The translations under genes and the position numbers were made by a program. From Candidatus Saccharimonadota bacterium (GTDB taxonomy: Bacteria; Patescibacteriota; Saccharimonadia; Saccharimonadales; UBA10212): a stretch of 38,930 nt of DNA. Location: positions 1-38,930 of the forward strand of contig JACPKF010000001.1 in NCBI GenBank assembly GCA_016187125.1, written 5' to 3'. Under the pieces are notes generated by a model. It worked only from the letters and a program-made list of their open reading frames with translations. It was not told where the DNA came from and made no database searches. Positions 13,594 to 21,389 of this stretch are shown one piece after another (the stretch's first letter is position 1; each line of letters starts with the position of its first letter).

Positions 13594-14103
13594 TTAACCA
13601 TTTTTACCGATTTTTCTACGCTCAAGTATCGTGAATTCAAAGTCGTATTTATTTTCTTCGTCACTAACGTGTTTTTCTGACCAAATCTCGCGCCAATCAT
13701 CCCGGTTGTAGTTGAAAAACTTATCGCCCTGGACGCGAGCGTGGACTTTTGTGAGATAAAGTTTGTCGGCAAACGCTAAGGCCTGTTGATTGATTGATTC
13801 CCCGCCGATGATGAATACTTCTTCAGAATTTCGAATTTCAGGCAGTGCCAGAGCCGCTTCAAAAGAATTGACCACCGTGCAGCCGGGTGCTGCCTTGTAA
13901 CCTTTTTCGCGGGTGACTACCACGTTGAGTCTGTCAGGCAGTACTTTGCCAATGGATTCATGGGTCTTGCGGCCCATAATAATTGGATGGCCGACAGTAG
14001 TTTGGCGAAAATAAGCCATTTCTTTGGGCAAACTCCACGGCAACCCACCCCCGCGGCCTATTACGCCGTTATCCGAGACGGCTACTATAATCGATAAAAT
14101 CAT
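13594..14103 (-). CDS. folA: Dihydrofolate reductase
   Basis: 169 residues, normal length. VAVSDNGVIGRGGGLPWSLPKEMAYF carries the nicotinamide/folate pocket, with E28 in the position of the catalytic acid. HPIIMGRKTHESIG and LNVVVTREKGY follow, and VFIIGGESINQQAL is the NADPH loop. It reduces dihydrofolate to tetrahydrofolate with NADPH and regenerates the cofactor used by ThyA. Its ATG overlaps the stop of the 102-codon ORF (ATGA), which itself overlaps the thyA stop, so thyA, the ORF and folA are likely translated in a coupled series. Confidence 0.93.
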   Translation of the reverse strand: MILSIIVAVSDNGVIGRGGGLPWSLPKEMAYFRQTTVGHPIIMGRKTHESIGKVLPDRLNVVVTREKGYKAAPGCTVVNSFEAALALPEIRNSEEVFIIGGESINQQALAFADKLYLTKVHARVQGDKFFNYNRDDWREIWSEKHVSDEENKYDFEFTILERRKIGKNG

Positions 14104-14408
14104 CCGGGAACTCTCTTCGAGTCTGAGCCTGCCTTCGAGCCGTGAGCGGCCTCAGGCCGTCGAACGGAGGGCTCATCCCTCAGCCTTCGACTATCGCTCA
14201 GGCTGCCCTGAGCATGTCGTCCTTCGACTATCCTCTCCTCGAGTCTGAGCGACCTCGGAGTCGAAGACAGGACGACCCTGAGCTTTAGTCGAACGGGTCG
14301 AATGGGCAGAGTCGAATGACCGGTCGTTTTAGCTCTTAATCCGACTGCGACGGCAAAGGACTGGGGACTAAGAACTAGGGACTGATAATGCGTCAAGTCA
14401 GTCGTCAT
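14100..14408 (-). CDS. Repeat-derived ORF coupling thyA to folA
   Basis: 102 codons, open across the whole thyA-folA gap, with ATGA overlaps at both ends. The start of the peptide ([12 protein letters not shown]) is encoded by heptamer-like AGTCCYT repeats. The remainder comes from CCTGAGC/GTCGAAG-type intergenic repeats and is very rich in Arg, Ser and Glu with no fold-like pattern. A stable protein seems unlikely. Its value may be to keep ribosomes moving from thyA to folA, because folA has no evident Shine-Dalgarno sequence (AGAGAGTTCCCGG precedes it). It could also be chance. Confidence 0.4.
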   Translation of the reverse strand: MTTDLTHYQSLVLSPQSFAVAVGLRAKTTGHSTLPIRPVRLKLRVVLSSTPRSLRLEERIVEGRHAQGSLSDSRRLRDEPSVRRPEAAHGSKAGSDSKRVPG

Positions 14409-15322
14409 ACCGCTATTGATGCTTTAATTCCAGGGTGCGGGTCATAGCCTTCCAGCTCAAAATCATCAATCTTAAAATCAAAGACGGACTTTACGCTGGG
14501 GTTGATTTTCATGGTTGGCAGTGCCTTGGGCGTGCGTGATAGCTGCAAATCAACTTGCTCGAGATGTGTCAAGTAAAGATGGGTGTCGCCAAAGGTATGT
14601 ACAAAATCGCCAGGCTTTAAGCCGGTAGCTTGAGCCATCATCATAGTAAGTAGCGCATAAGAAGCAATGTTAAAAGGCACTCCTAAAAAGGTATCGGCGC
14701 TGCGTTGATACATTTGGCAAGATAGTTTGCCGCCGGCTACATAAAACTGGAAAAGCAAATGACACGGCGGCAAACCGGCCTTAGCCATTTCATCAATGTC
14801 GGCTACGTTCCAAGCCGAGACAATCATCCGGCGAGAATCAGGCTCTTTTTTGATCATGTCTAGCACTTTGCTGATTTGGTCGATGTGTTTACCGTCGGGA
14901 GTTGGCCAGCTACGCCACTGGTAACCATAAACCGGGCCAAGCTCACCCCATTTTTTGGCGAAGGCCTCATCGGTTTTAATTTTCTCGGTAAATTCCTTGA
15001 TGCCAACTTGCCACTCTTCACTACTGCTGCCCGGGACTTTTTTGTCTTGCTTCGTCAAGTAATGCTTATAGGGCCACTCGTCCCAAATGTGCACGTCGTT
15101 ATCAACCAAGTACTTGATGTTGCTCGACCCTTGCAAAAACCAGATCAGCTCGTGAATAATGCCGCGCATAAAAAGTTTTTTGGTAGTCACAGCCGGGAAG
15201 CCACGGGATAAATCAAAACGCAACTGTCTGCCAAAGACACTAAGCGTACCAACGCCGGTGCGATCACTTTTTTGGCTGCCGTTGGTTTTGATGTCTTTAA
15301 GAAGATCCAAATACTGCCTCAT
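14405..15322 (-). CDS. thyA: Thymidylate synthase
   Basis: 305 residues. Motifs in order: [13 protein letters not shown] (dUMP phosphate Arg), [58 protein letters not shown] with the catalytic C187, [21 protein letters not shown], and [10 protein letters not shown]. Makes dTMP from dUMP with methylene-tetrahydrofolate; the dihydrofolate produced is recycled by FolA next door. The insertion around residues 85-125 is usual for the longer bacterial type. A TAAAAT box ends 9 nt before the ATG (AAGGG could also act as a ribosome site). Divergent from the FAD oxidase, with a 44-bp palindrome between. Confidence 0.96.
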   Translation of the reverse strand: MRQYLDLLKDIKTNGSQKSDRTGVGTLSVFGRQLRFDLSRGFPAVTTKKLFMRGIIHELIWFLQGSSNIKYLVDNDVHIWDEWPYKHYLTKQDKKVPGSSSEEWQVGIKEFTEKIKTDEAFAKKWGELGPVYGYQWRSWPTPDGKHIDQISKVLDMIKKEPDSRRMIVSAWNVADIDEMAKAGLPPCHLLFQFYVAGGKLSCQMYQRSADTFLGVPFNIASYALLTMMMAQATGLKPGDFVHTFGDTHLYLTHLEQVDLQLSRTPKALPTMKINPSVKSVFDFKIDDFELEGYDPHPGIKASIAV

Positions 15323-15360
15323 AATCCCTTAATTTTAGCATGCATAATTCGGCTAACAGA

Positions 15361-15404
15361 TAGTTGCTACTTTTTCGAACGATCGTTCGAAAAAGTAGCA
15401 ACTA
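15361..15404. repeat. 44-bp perfect palindrome with SOS-box-like core
   Basis: Every base from 15361 to 15404 is matched in the inverted arm, with no loop. The core TCGAAC-GATC-GTTCGA (15375-15390) has the form of the actinobacterial LexA site (TCGAAC-N4-GTTCGA). It lies between the divergent genes thyA and the FAD oxidase, so it is more likely an operator or cruciform than a terminator. Confidence 0.7.
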
Positions 15405-15420
15405 AAATAGACAGTCTTGC

Positions 15421-17115
15421 GTGGTACAGATTGCTCACGTAAGCTTAAGAGATATGAGTACAGTGGGCCCATTTATTGATCTACTGAAAAAAAGAGGTTT
15501 TGAAGGCGATACTGACGACTCCGAGCAAACACGGCAATTTTACAGCTACGACGCTTCGCTTTTTGAATTGTTACCTGATTTGGTAGTCTTTCCTAAGAAC
15601 AGTCAAGACCTTCAAGAGCTAATAATTTGCGCCCATCTTCTGAAAAAGAAGATTCCTAATCTTTCGTTAACGGCTCGGAGCGCCGGCACCTGTATGTCCG
15701 GCGGCGCGATTAACGACTCGGTTATTGTTGATTTCACTCGCTATTTTAATAAGATTGAAAGCGTCCAGGATTTGGCAGTGCGGGTCCAGCCTGGCGTTTT
15801 TTACCGCGACTTTGAAAAAACTACATTAGCCAAGGGCGCGCTGCTGCCTCCATTCCCTGCTAGTCGCGAACTGGCGACGGTTGGCGGCATGGTGGCTAAC
15901 AATGCTGGCGGCGAAAAGTCGCTAGAGTTTGGCAAAACCGAAAATTTTGTAAATAGCCTTTCAGTGGTACTCAGTGATGGCAAAACATATGAGCTTAAAG
16001 CCCTAAATCGCCAAGAATTAAGCGCTAAGCGTCAACAACCAAACTTCGAGGGCCAAATTTATACGCAGCTGTTTGATCTGCTGGAGAAAAATTATGACGC
16101 AATTAAGGCCGCCAAACCTCATGTTAGCAAAAACTCGACTGGCTATAATTTGTGGGACGTCTGGAACCGTGAAACTGGCATCTTTGACCTGACTAAACTA
16201 TTCACCGGCTCACAGGGCACACTAGGTCTAATTAGTGATATTGAGTTTCGTTTGGTCCATGACAAGCCCCATTCGGGCGTTTTGGTCGGCTTTATGAAAA
16301 ATCTTAATGATCTGGGAGAACTAATCAACACTGTAGTCGCTGCCAAACCGGCCAGCTTCGAAGCTTTTGATAATCACACCCTAACCTTGGCGCTCAAGTT
16401 TTTCCCGTACTTCCGTAAAACCCTTGGCTGGGGCGGACTCATTAAACTAGGATTTCAGCTAATCCCCGATGCTCTGCTACTGTTTCGCGGCATTCCTAAA
16501 ATGGTTTTGTTGATTGAATTCACTGGCCAAACGCCTGAGGAAGTCGCCCAAAAAGTCCACGCCATGAAGCTAGCTCTAAAGCCCTATAAGCTGGAAGCCA
16601 CCGAAGAGGATAGCACCGAAGCTAAAGCTTGGAAATTTAGGATTATGCGGCGTGAAAGCTTTAACCTGCTGCGAAAAAAAGTTAAAGATAAGCACACCGC
16701 CCCATTTATTGATGACTTGGTGGTGCCGCCGCCTCATTTGGCCGAATTTTTGCCCAAACTTCAGGCTATTATCAAGAAGTATAAACTTCTGGCGACTATT
16801 GCCGGCCATATAGGCGATGGCAACTTTCATGTCATTCCACTGATGAAGATCGAAGACCCCAAGGAGCGGGCCAAACTGAAGCCAGCTATGAAGGAGGTTA
16901 ATGAGCTAGTGCTGAGCTACGGCGGTAGCCTATCCGGTGAGCATAACGACGGGATGATCCGTGGGCCTTTCCTTACGCAAATGTATGGTAAAGAAATTGT
17001 TGAGCTGTTCCGCCAGACTAAAAAAATCTTTGATCCCGAAAATATCTTCAATCCGCACAAAAAAACCGACGCTACTTGGGACTTTTCCATGAAGCATATT
17101 AGAGAACACTTCTAG
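15421..17115 (+). CDS. FAD-binding oxidase, D-lactate/glycolate dehydrogenase family (GlcD/DLD)
   Basis: 564 residues from a GTG; the ATG at 15454 (MSTVGPF) is an alternative start. N-terminal FAD_binding_4 domain: PDLVVFPKNSQDLQELI, RSAGTCMSGGAIN, PGVFYRDFE, TVGGMVANNAGGEKSLEFG, FTGSQGTLGLISDIEF. C-terminal FAD-oxidase domain: AGHIGDGNFHVIPL, GGSLSGEHNDGMIRGPFL, FRQTKKIFDPENIFNPHKK. These are the flavin and substrate motifs of D-2-hydroxyacid dehydrogenases. Likely oxidises D-lactate (or makes the reverse link with fermentation); substrate and electron acceptor are not decided by sequence. No iron-sulfur partner subunit is present nearby. Flanked by two perfect palindromes. Confidence 0.85.
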   Translation: MVQIAHVSLRDMSTVGPFIDLLKKRGFEGDTDDSEQTRQFYSYDASLFELLPDLVVFPKNSQDLQELIICAHLLKKKIPNLSLTARSAGTCMSGGAINDSVIVDFTRYFNKIESVQDLAVRVQPGVFYRDFEKTTLAKGALLPPFPASRELATVGGMVANNAGGEKSLEFGKTENFVNSLSVVLSDGKTYELKALNRQELSAKRQQPNFEGQIYTQLFDLLEKNYDAIKAAKPHVSKNSTGYNLWDVWNRETGIFDLTKLFTGSQGTLGLISDIEFRLVHDKPHSGVLVGFMKNLNDLGELINTVVAAKPASFEAFDNHTLTLALKFFPYFRKTLGWGGLIKLGFQLIPDALLLFRGIPKMVLLIEFTGQTPEEVAQKVHAMKLALKPYKLEATEEDSTEAKAWKFRIMRRESFNLLRKKVKDKHTAPFIDDLVVPPPHLAEFLPKLQAIIKKYKLLATIAGHIGDGNFHVIPLMKIEDPKERAKLKPAMKEVNELVLSYGGSLSGEHNDGMIRGPFLTQMYGKEIVELFRQTKKIFDPENIFNPHKKTDATWDFSMKHIREHF

Positions 17116-17175
17116 TTTTTGCTATAAGCTATCAGCTAATTTTGTCCTACATCCGCCAGCACTTTAAAGCTGCCT

Positions 17176-17205
17176 TATTCTAATATTCTTAAGAATATTA
17201 GAATA
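17176..17205. repeat. 30-bp perfect A+T-rich palindrome
   Basis: Centred between 17190 and 17191 (…ATTCTTAAGAAT…), all 30 bases self-complementary. It lies between two convergent genes, so a bidirectional transcription stop is plausible, although there is no following T run. Confidence 0.6.
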
Positions 17206-17241
17206 GACTATTACTACATAACTGTGAATATTGTGAACTGT

Positions 17242-17781
17242 CTATTTGAGGAATGGGAGGACTTGGGCCAGACGGGTTTTGAGCCACCAGGAGCGAAGAC
17301 TCCAAGCTTGATGCTCGGCTGTTAGGGCTATACCAAACAAGGCTATGGCGTAAACTATATGCTCATCAACGCCGGGTGAGTTAGCCGGCCACAGTAGCGA
17401 GCTCCACATTAGTAGCATCAAGACAATACCGGCGAAAGCTGCCAAGCGGATCCAGGTACCGAGCAGCAAACCAAGCCCGATGACCAAAAGGCCAAGCATG
17501 AACAACCAATCAACCCAGGCTCGTCCGGCCAGGTTATGGTAGAAGTCTTGGAATGGCCCAGTTGTAGCATTGGCTAAAAACCCTTTAGTAGGTGAGCCGC
17601 CGTTTACCCAAGCTTGCGAGCAGCCAACATCCACTAGCCCGCTGGCTTTGACTTTGCAGGTAGCAAACCCCAAGCCGAATAATTTGTCCAAAAAAGCCCA
17701 CAAAAATATATAGCCCAGAACGATTCTAAGCAGCGCCCAGGCATACAAGCTGCCGTCGGCGACGTATTTTTTTAATGACAT
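17242..17781 (-). CDS. DoxX/DoxD-like membrane protein
   Basis: 179 residues with four probable membrane spans: LRIVLGYIFLWAFLDKLFG (about 17-35), WLFMLGLLVIGLGLLLGTW (about 91-110), AAFAGIVLMLLMWSSLLW (113-130) and VYAIALFGIALTAEHQAWSL (142-160). The extracytoplasmic loop with FATCKVKASGLVDVGCSQAW has two cysteines. This resembles the DoxX superfamily and the small subunit of thiosulfate:quinone oxidoreductase. Its function in such genomes is unknown, perhaps redox or membrane homeostasis. GGGTAGGGG precedes the ATG. Confidence 0.7.
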   Translation of the reverse strand: MSLKKYVADGSLYAWALLRIVLGYIFLWAFLDKLFGLGFATCKVKASGLVDVGCSQAWVNGGSPTKGFLANATTGPFQDFYHNLAGRAWVDWLFMLGLLVIGLGLLLGTWIRLAAFAGIVLMLLMWSSLLWPANSPGVDEHIVYAIALFGIALTAEHQAWSLRSWWLKTRLAQVLPFLK

Positions 17782-17889
17782 ATCCCCTACCCCTCATTTA
17801 AATAAAGCTTATGCTTGAATGATAGTCTTTATAGGCGGAGTTGACAAGATAGTTAAGGTTAAAAAATTTGAGCTGCAGTGTAGCTAAAG

Positions 17890-18459
17890 CTATGAACTAC
17901 GAACCAAGGACTGGGCTATTCCATAACCTACATCCGGCGAAGTTTCTAACCTTGGCTTATAAAAAAGACTTGGTTCAATGCCGAATTTCCACATACGAAT
18001 TGCTAATTCCTCGAGGACAGAATTCAGCCTGTCTACCCCGTAGAAACCTATGGCATAAAAACCCAGATTATTACCCATTGCCCCGTCTAATAGCTTTACG
18101 TTATCGCCATCGTTAGCTCTTGAAAGCGCATCTCGTTTCATTCGAAGAAGATGGTATGGCTGGAAAGCTTCCAGTCCTTGCTTTAGCCTTTCGGCCAAAT
18201 CTCCATCAGTTTCTGATTCTGTAAAAGCGCAAAGTTGTTCATAAGCAGCGGTGGTTGCCTCTGGGTATAAATTGGCAAAAAGTTCATGATTTGGGGCCCC
18301 CGGCGTTATTGCGGTCCACAGTAGATAAAAATTCCCGCCGAATAGATGCGGTGGCTTGAGATTCTCGGCTTGTAAACGGGCATCCTCTGCATCAACCCTA
18401 GGAGCATGTCTTGCAATTTTCAAATAATCAGCAAATCTAAGACTAGCTTGTTCTGCCAT
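17890..18459 (-). CDS. Hypothetical soluble protein
   Basis: Not recognised. 189 residues, soluble, largely helical, rich in Ala, Leu and Glu, with no signal peptide. Segments that look conserved are LFGGNFYLLWTAITPG, YHLLRMKRDALSRAND and GAMGNNLGFYAIGFYGVDRL. CGAGGATA before the ATG is a reasonable ribosome site. Transcribed in the same direction as the two-component genes but separated from them by hairpins at 18520-18580, so probably a separate transcript. Confidence 0.6.
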   Translation of the reverse strand: MAEQASLRFADYLKIARHAPRVDAEDARLQAENLKPPHLFGGNFYLLWTAITPGAPNHELFANLYPEATTAAYEQLCAFTESETDGDLAERLKQGLEAFQPYHLLRMKRDALSRANDGDNVKLLDGAMGNNLGFYAIGFYGVDRLNSVLEELAIRMWKFGIEPSLFYKPRLETSPDVGYGIAQSLVRSS

Positions 18460-18561
18460 AAGTATCCTCGTTAGTCATCTATTAGTCTAGTAAGCTTTTT
18501 GTTTGAGAGCAAGCCCAGTGGTGAGCTTTCCGCGGTTATCCGCATTATAAGTGGATATCTA

Positions 18562-18578
18562 GGTCGCCTTTGGCGACC
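18562..18578. terminator. Hairpin downstream of the sensor kinase
   Basis: GGTCGCC-ttt-GGCGACC, a perfect 7-bp stem 44 nt past the kinase stop, with a second hairpin GCGG-ttat-CCGC near 18530. No T run follows, so termination is only suggested. Confidence 0.35.
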
Positions 18579-18621
18579 CGACGCGAAAGTCTACTACTGC
18601 GCAAGCATAAGCGGGCTATAT

Positions 18622-19611
18622 TTAACTCAGCGGCAGCTGGACGGAAAAGGTTGAGCCTTTGTTGGGTGATGACTTAACAACGATTGCTCCACCGTATTGC
18701 TCGACAATTTTTTTAGCGATTGCCAAGCCTAGGCCATAGCCAGCCGTCTGATCTTTGGAGCGCGATGAGTCGGCCCGATAGAACCTGTTAAAAATGTGCG
18801 GCAGGTCGCTGGCCTTTATACCCATTCCCTGGTCCTTGATATGCAAAATGCCATTTTTGCCAGCTTTGGCGCTAGACAATGTGATCTGAGTGCCCTCAGA
18901 GCTATATTTTATAGCGTTATCGAGCAGAGTTATTAGCAGTTCCACTAATTTTTTATGATCAATCCTCAGCTTGAAATCAACCACCTTGTTGTTTAGATTG
19001 ATTTTTTTACCGGTAGCTAATTTTTGAAGTGGTCGAAGGGCTTCTTCTAGAGCTTCTAGAAGATTGGCTGTGCTGTCGACATCTCGGTCGTTGTCCTGGC
19101 GTGCTAATGTAAGTAATCCCTCGCTTAGGGACTTGAGCTTAGCAACTTCTTCTAGGTTGCTTTTTAGCAAATCAACCGCCTCGGATTTTGTCAGATTTAT
19201 GTTCCTAAGCCCCACCTCTATCTCCGATTGGATAGCCGTGAGAGGAGTTCGAAGCTCGTGAGAAGCATCGGCCGTAAAACGGGTTTGGGCTTCCAAAATC
19301 TCTTCAATCGGCTGGAGAGTTCGCCGGGCTAACATGTAGCTAACTCCGCCGCCGACCACCAGTACAACTACGTTATATATGACAAGATTAATCTTAAGAC
19401 GCTGGCGGTCTTGGTTGAGCAACTCTTGTCTCTGGCGGGTATAAAGATCATTGGGACCGATCGTAACGCTGGAGATGTTATACGGCCGCTGAGCACTGCG
19501 TTCCAGCTCATTTGACGAAACGTGATAAAGCGCGATGCTACTGCCAATGGACAGCGACATAATGATCGCTAGATACCAAAGACTGAGCTTGAGGGCGGCC
19601 GAATGAAACAT
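18622..19611 (-). CDS. Membrane sensor histidine kinase
   Basis: 329 residues. Two membrane spans (about 11-30 and 75-94) frame a 45-residue outer sensor loop. ARRTLQPIEEIL is HAMP-like, then the H-box FTADASHELRTPLTAI with phospho-acceptor H118, N-box LLITLLDNAIKYS, G1 HIKDQGMGI, F-box LPHIFNRFYR and G2 GYGLGLAIAKKIVEQYGG. All ATP-lid elements are present, so it should be active. It phosphorylates the response regulator encoded 18 nt upstream (same operon). The signal is unknown. The gap between the two genes is a run of GGACTAA-like heptamers. Confidence 0.92.
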   Translation of the reverse strand: MFHSAALKLSLWYLAIIMSLSIGSSIALYHVSSNELERSAQRPYNISSVTIGPNDLYTRQRQELLNQDRQRLKINLVIYNVVVLVVGGGVSYMLARRTLQPIEEILEAQTRFTADASHELRTPLTAIQSEIEVGLRNINLTKSEAVDLLKSNLEEVAKLKSLSEGLLTLARQDNDRDVDSTANLLEALEEALRPLQKLATGKKINLNNKVVDFKLRIDHKKLVELLITLLDNAIKYSSEGTQITLSSAKAGKNGILHIKDQGMGIKASDLPHIFNRFYRADSSRSKDQTAGYGLGLAIAKKIVEQYGGAIVVKSSPNKGSTFSVQLPLS

Positions 19612-19629
19612 GATATTAGTCCATAGTCC

Positions 19630-20310
19630 TTAGTCTTTAGTCCCTAGCCGGTAGCCGAAACCGCGAAGCGTCTGGATCAACGGTGGGCTTTTGAAAGGCT
19701 TATCGATTTTATTTCGTAAATAGCCCATGTAAACTTCCACGGTATTTGGCAAAATATCGGCGTCAAAGTCCCAAACATGAGCGATTATTGTGTCTTTGGA
19801 AAGTACCCGGCCGCTGTTGCGAATAAGATATTCTAAAAGTGCGAATTCCTTGGAACTCAAGGCAATCAACTTGCCATCTCTTTTGACTTGGTAGTTAATG
19901 GTATCGAGGCTTAAATTACCAACTTTTAAGATAATATTTTGAGTAACCGCTGGCCGGCGCATTAAAGCTCTGACTCGAGCCAAAAGTTCCTCAAACGAAA
20001 AAGGCTTGACTAAATAATCATCGGCTCCGGCGTTTAAGCCGTCAACGCGATCGCGAATTTGATCCTTGGCTGTCAGCAGCAGAATAGGCGTATGAATTTT
20101 GTTCTTACGAATTTCGCGGCAGATTGCCAAGCCTTCCATAGAACCTGGTAGCAGGCGGTCGATGATCATAACGTCATAACTCTCATTCAAAGCGGCGCCA
20201 AGACCACTGTCTGAATCGTATTCAACATCGACAGCATAATTCTCCTGAGACAAACCTCGCTTAATAGCTCCGGCAATTTTGTGCTCGTCTTCAATCACCA
20301 GAATTCTCAT
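19630..20310 (-). CDS. OmpR/PhoB-family response regulator
   Basis: 226 residues from the ATG at 20310 (MRILVIEDEH), the canonical start. Receiver: acidic pocket EDE 7-9, phospho-acceptor D51, TAKD and K102 in LVKPF. The winged helix starts near 130, with SSKEFALLEYLIRNSGRVLSKDTIIAHVWD, NTVEVYMGYLRNKID and TLRGFGYRL. An in-frame ATG at 20328 lies inside the leader element and is rejected. The last residues (LGTKD) are encoded by the heptamer repeat that follows. The start codon overlaps the stop of a 28-codon leader ORF (ATGA), which suggests translational control. Confidence 0.92.
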   Translation of the reverse strand: MRILVIEDEHKIAGAIKRGLSQENYAVDVEYDSDSGLGAALNESYDVMIIDRLLPGSMEGLAICREIRKNKIHTPILLLTAKDQIRDRVDGLNAGADDYLVKPFSFEELLARVRALMRRPAVTQNIILKVGNLSLDTINYQVKRDGKLIALSSKEFALLEYLIRNSGRVLSKDTIIAHVWDFDADILPNTVEVYMGYLRNKIDKPFKSPPLIQTLRGFGYRLGTKD

Positions 20311-20393
20311 CTCGTTAGAGCTCCGCATAACTGCCGGCTAGTTATGCGGCAGATTTTATCTTTGATAAAATACTTAGCTCTAACGGGACTCAT
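20307..20393 (-). CDS. 28-codon leader ORF (copy A) coupled to the response regulator
   Basis: ATG at 20393, TGA at 20309-20307 overlapping the regulator's ATG (ATGA). The peptide begins MSPVRAKYF and ends GALTR. It differs at only 7 of 87 bases from the leader ORF before cysS (33111-33197) and shares both termini with the one at 28157-28267. A TACAAT box at 20408-20403 lies 9 nt before the ATG, and the regulator itself has no ribosome site, so its translation probably depends on ribosomes finishing this ORF. Too short for homology calls; coding status is inferred from the conservation. Confidence 0.55.
   Translation of the reverse strand: MSPVRAKYFIKDKICRITSRQLCGALTR
20311..20387 (-). promoter_or_regulatory. 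Inverted-repeat leader element, copy A
   Basis: 77 bp abutting the start codon. Minus-strand outer stem CCCGTTAGAGCT with AGCTCTAACGAG (one mismatch), inner hairpin ATTTTATC-aaa-GATAAAAT, then two competing hairpins: CTGCCG/CGGCAG or the longer CCGCATAACT/AGTTATGCGG. The 3' arm of the outer stem lies directly against the ATG. Confidence 0.6.
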
Positions 20394-20402
20394 CTCGGTT
20401 AT

Positions 20403-20408
20403 ATTGTA
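20403..20408 (-). promoter_or_regulatory. -10 box with CTGGGT extension before leader ORF A
   Basis: CTGGGTTACAAT, then 9 nt, then the leader ATG. The identical 12-mer occurs at the same distance before the DHH gene (box at 34224-34219). Confidence 0.45.
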
Positions 20409-20471
20409 ACCCAGTAGCTGAGATTTAGCTGAATCTTTTGTGACTCGTAAAATCCTGTAGAATATAATTTA

Positions 20472-21389
20472 GTGAGCAAAATTAAACAGTCTGCCCTGCA
20501 AATTGTAGGAGTCGTTGGCGTAGTAATCAGCCTAGCCATCTTTATCCGAAAACCAAGCTTCCCTACCCCCGATAAATTAGTAATTTTTCTGACTTTCGTA
20601 TTCATGAGTTTCCATCAGGCCAAGGAGATGCTCAAGCGTTTGCTACCATTTGTGGCGGCAATACTGGTTTATGAATCTTTCCGCGGCATAGCTCATATTT
20701 TAAACACTCACGTTAACTACAATTTGGCGATTAATGCCGATAAATTATTGTTTGGAACTTTGCCGACAGTGACGCTCCAAAAATGGTTGTGGCACGGGCA
20801 CGTGCAATGGTATGACTTTATGTTCTATATTCCATATATTTTGTTTTTTGCCTTGACTTTTGGTTTGGCACTACTGGTTTGGAAGACTCGTGAGCACTAT
20901 TATTGGCGAGTAGTGTCTACCTATACGATACTTTTTTTCGCGGCTTTTTTAACTTTTTTCTTGCTGCCAGCAGCCCCGCCTTGGCTGGCCTCCCAGAATC
21001 ACTACATAGAACCTGTCACACGGGTCTCCAGTCACGTGTGGTACGCCTTAGGACTAAACGATTTCTCTTTGGTTTACAACAAAATCTCACCAAATCCAGT
21101 AGCTGCCATACCTTCTCTTCATGCAGCCTCTTCAACTTTGTTCGCTCTTTTTATACTCAAAATCTACGGTAGACGCTGGGCAGTTTTAGCAGCAATTTAT
21201 CCGATACTTATTTATATCGGCGTTGTTTATGAAGGTGAACACTATGTCTTTGATGTTTTGGCCGGAATTATCTATGCCCTAGGCGCTTACTTGGTGACGC
21301 CTTTCATTATGAGTTGGATTAAGGACCGCGTAGTTAAACTAAAGAACTCCAGTAAAACCAAAAGCGTTTTAAAACGAGTCCGATTATAA
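20472..21389 (+). CDS. PAP2-superfamily membrane phosphatase/phosphotransferase (AUR1/inositolphosphotransferase-like)
   Basis: 305 residues from a GTG. Several membrane spans (for example 8-24, 108-131, 142-167 and the C-terminal cluster after 225). Catalytic motifs IPSLHAA (motif 2, His) and EGEHYVFDVLAGI (motif 3, His and Asp) in the order of PAP2_3/AUR1-like enzymes. Such enzymes move or remove a phospho-head group on membrane lipids. The exact lipid is unknown. TAGAAT/TATAAT boxes lie 3-8 nt before the start, so little or no 5' leader is expected. Its 3' end overlaps the VKOR gene on the other strand by 56 bp. Confidence 0.8.
   Translation: MSKIKQSALQIVGVVGVVISLAIFIRKPSFPTPDKLVIFLTFVFMSFHQAKEMLKRLLPFVAAILVYESFRGIAHILNTHVNYNLAINADKLLFGTLPTVTLQKWLWHGHVQWYDFMFYIPYILFFALTFGLALLVWKTREHYYWRVVSTYTILFFAAFLTFFLLPAAPPWLASQNHYIEPVTRVSSHVWYALGLNDFSLVYNKISPNPVAAIPSLHAASSTLFALFILKIYGRRWAVLAAIYPILIYIGVVYEGEHYVFDVLAGIIYALGAYLVTPFIMSWIKDRVVKLKNSSKTKSVLKRVRL

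Noticed and set aside
20307-20328. Start of the response regulator at 20328
   Set aside because: It adds six residues from the leader element before the canonical MRILVIEDE; the ATGA overlap at 20310 fits better.
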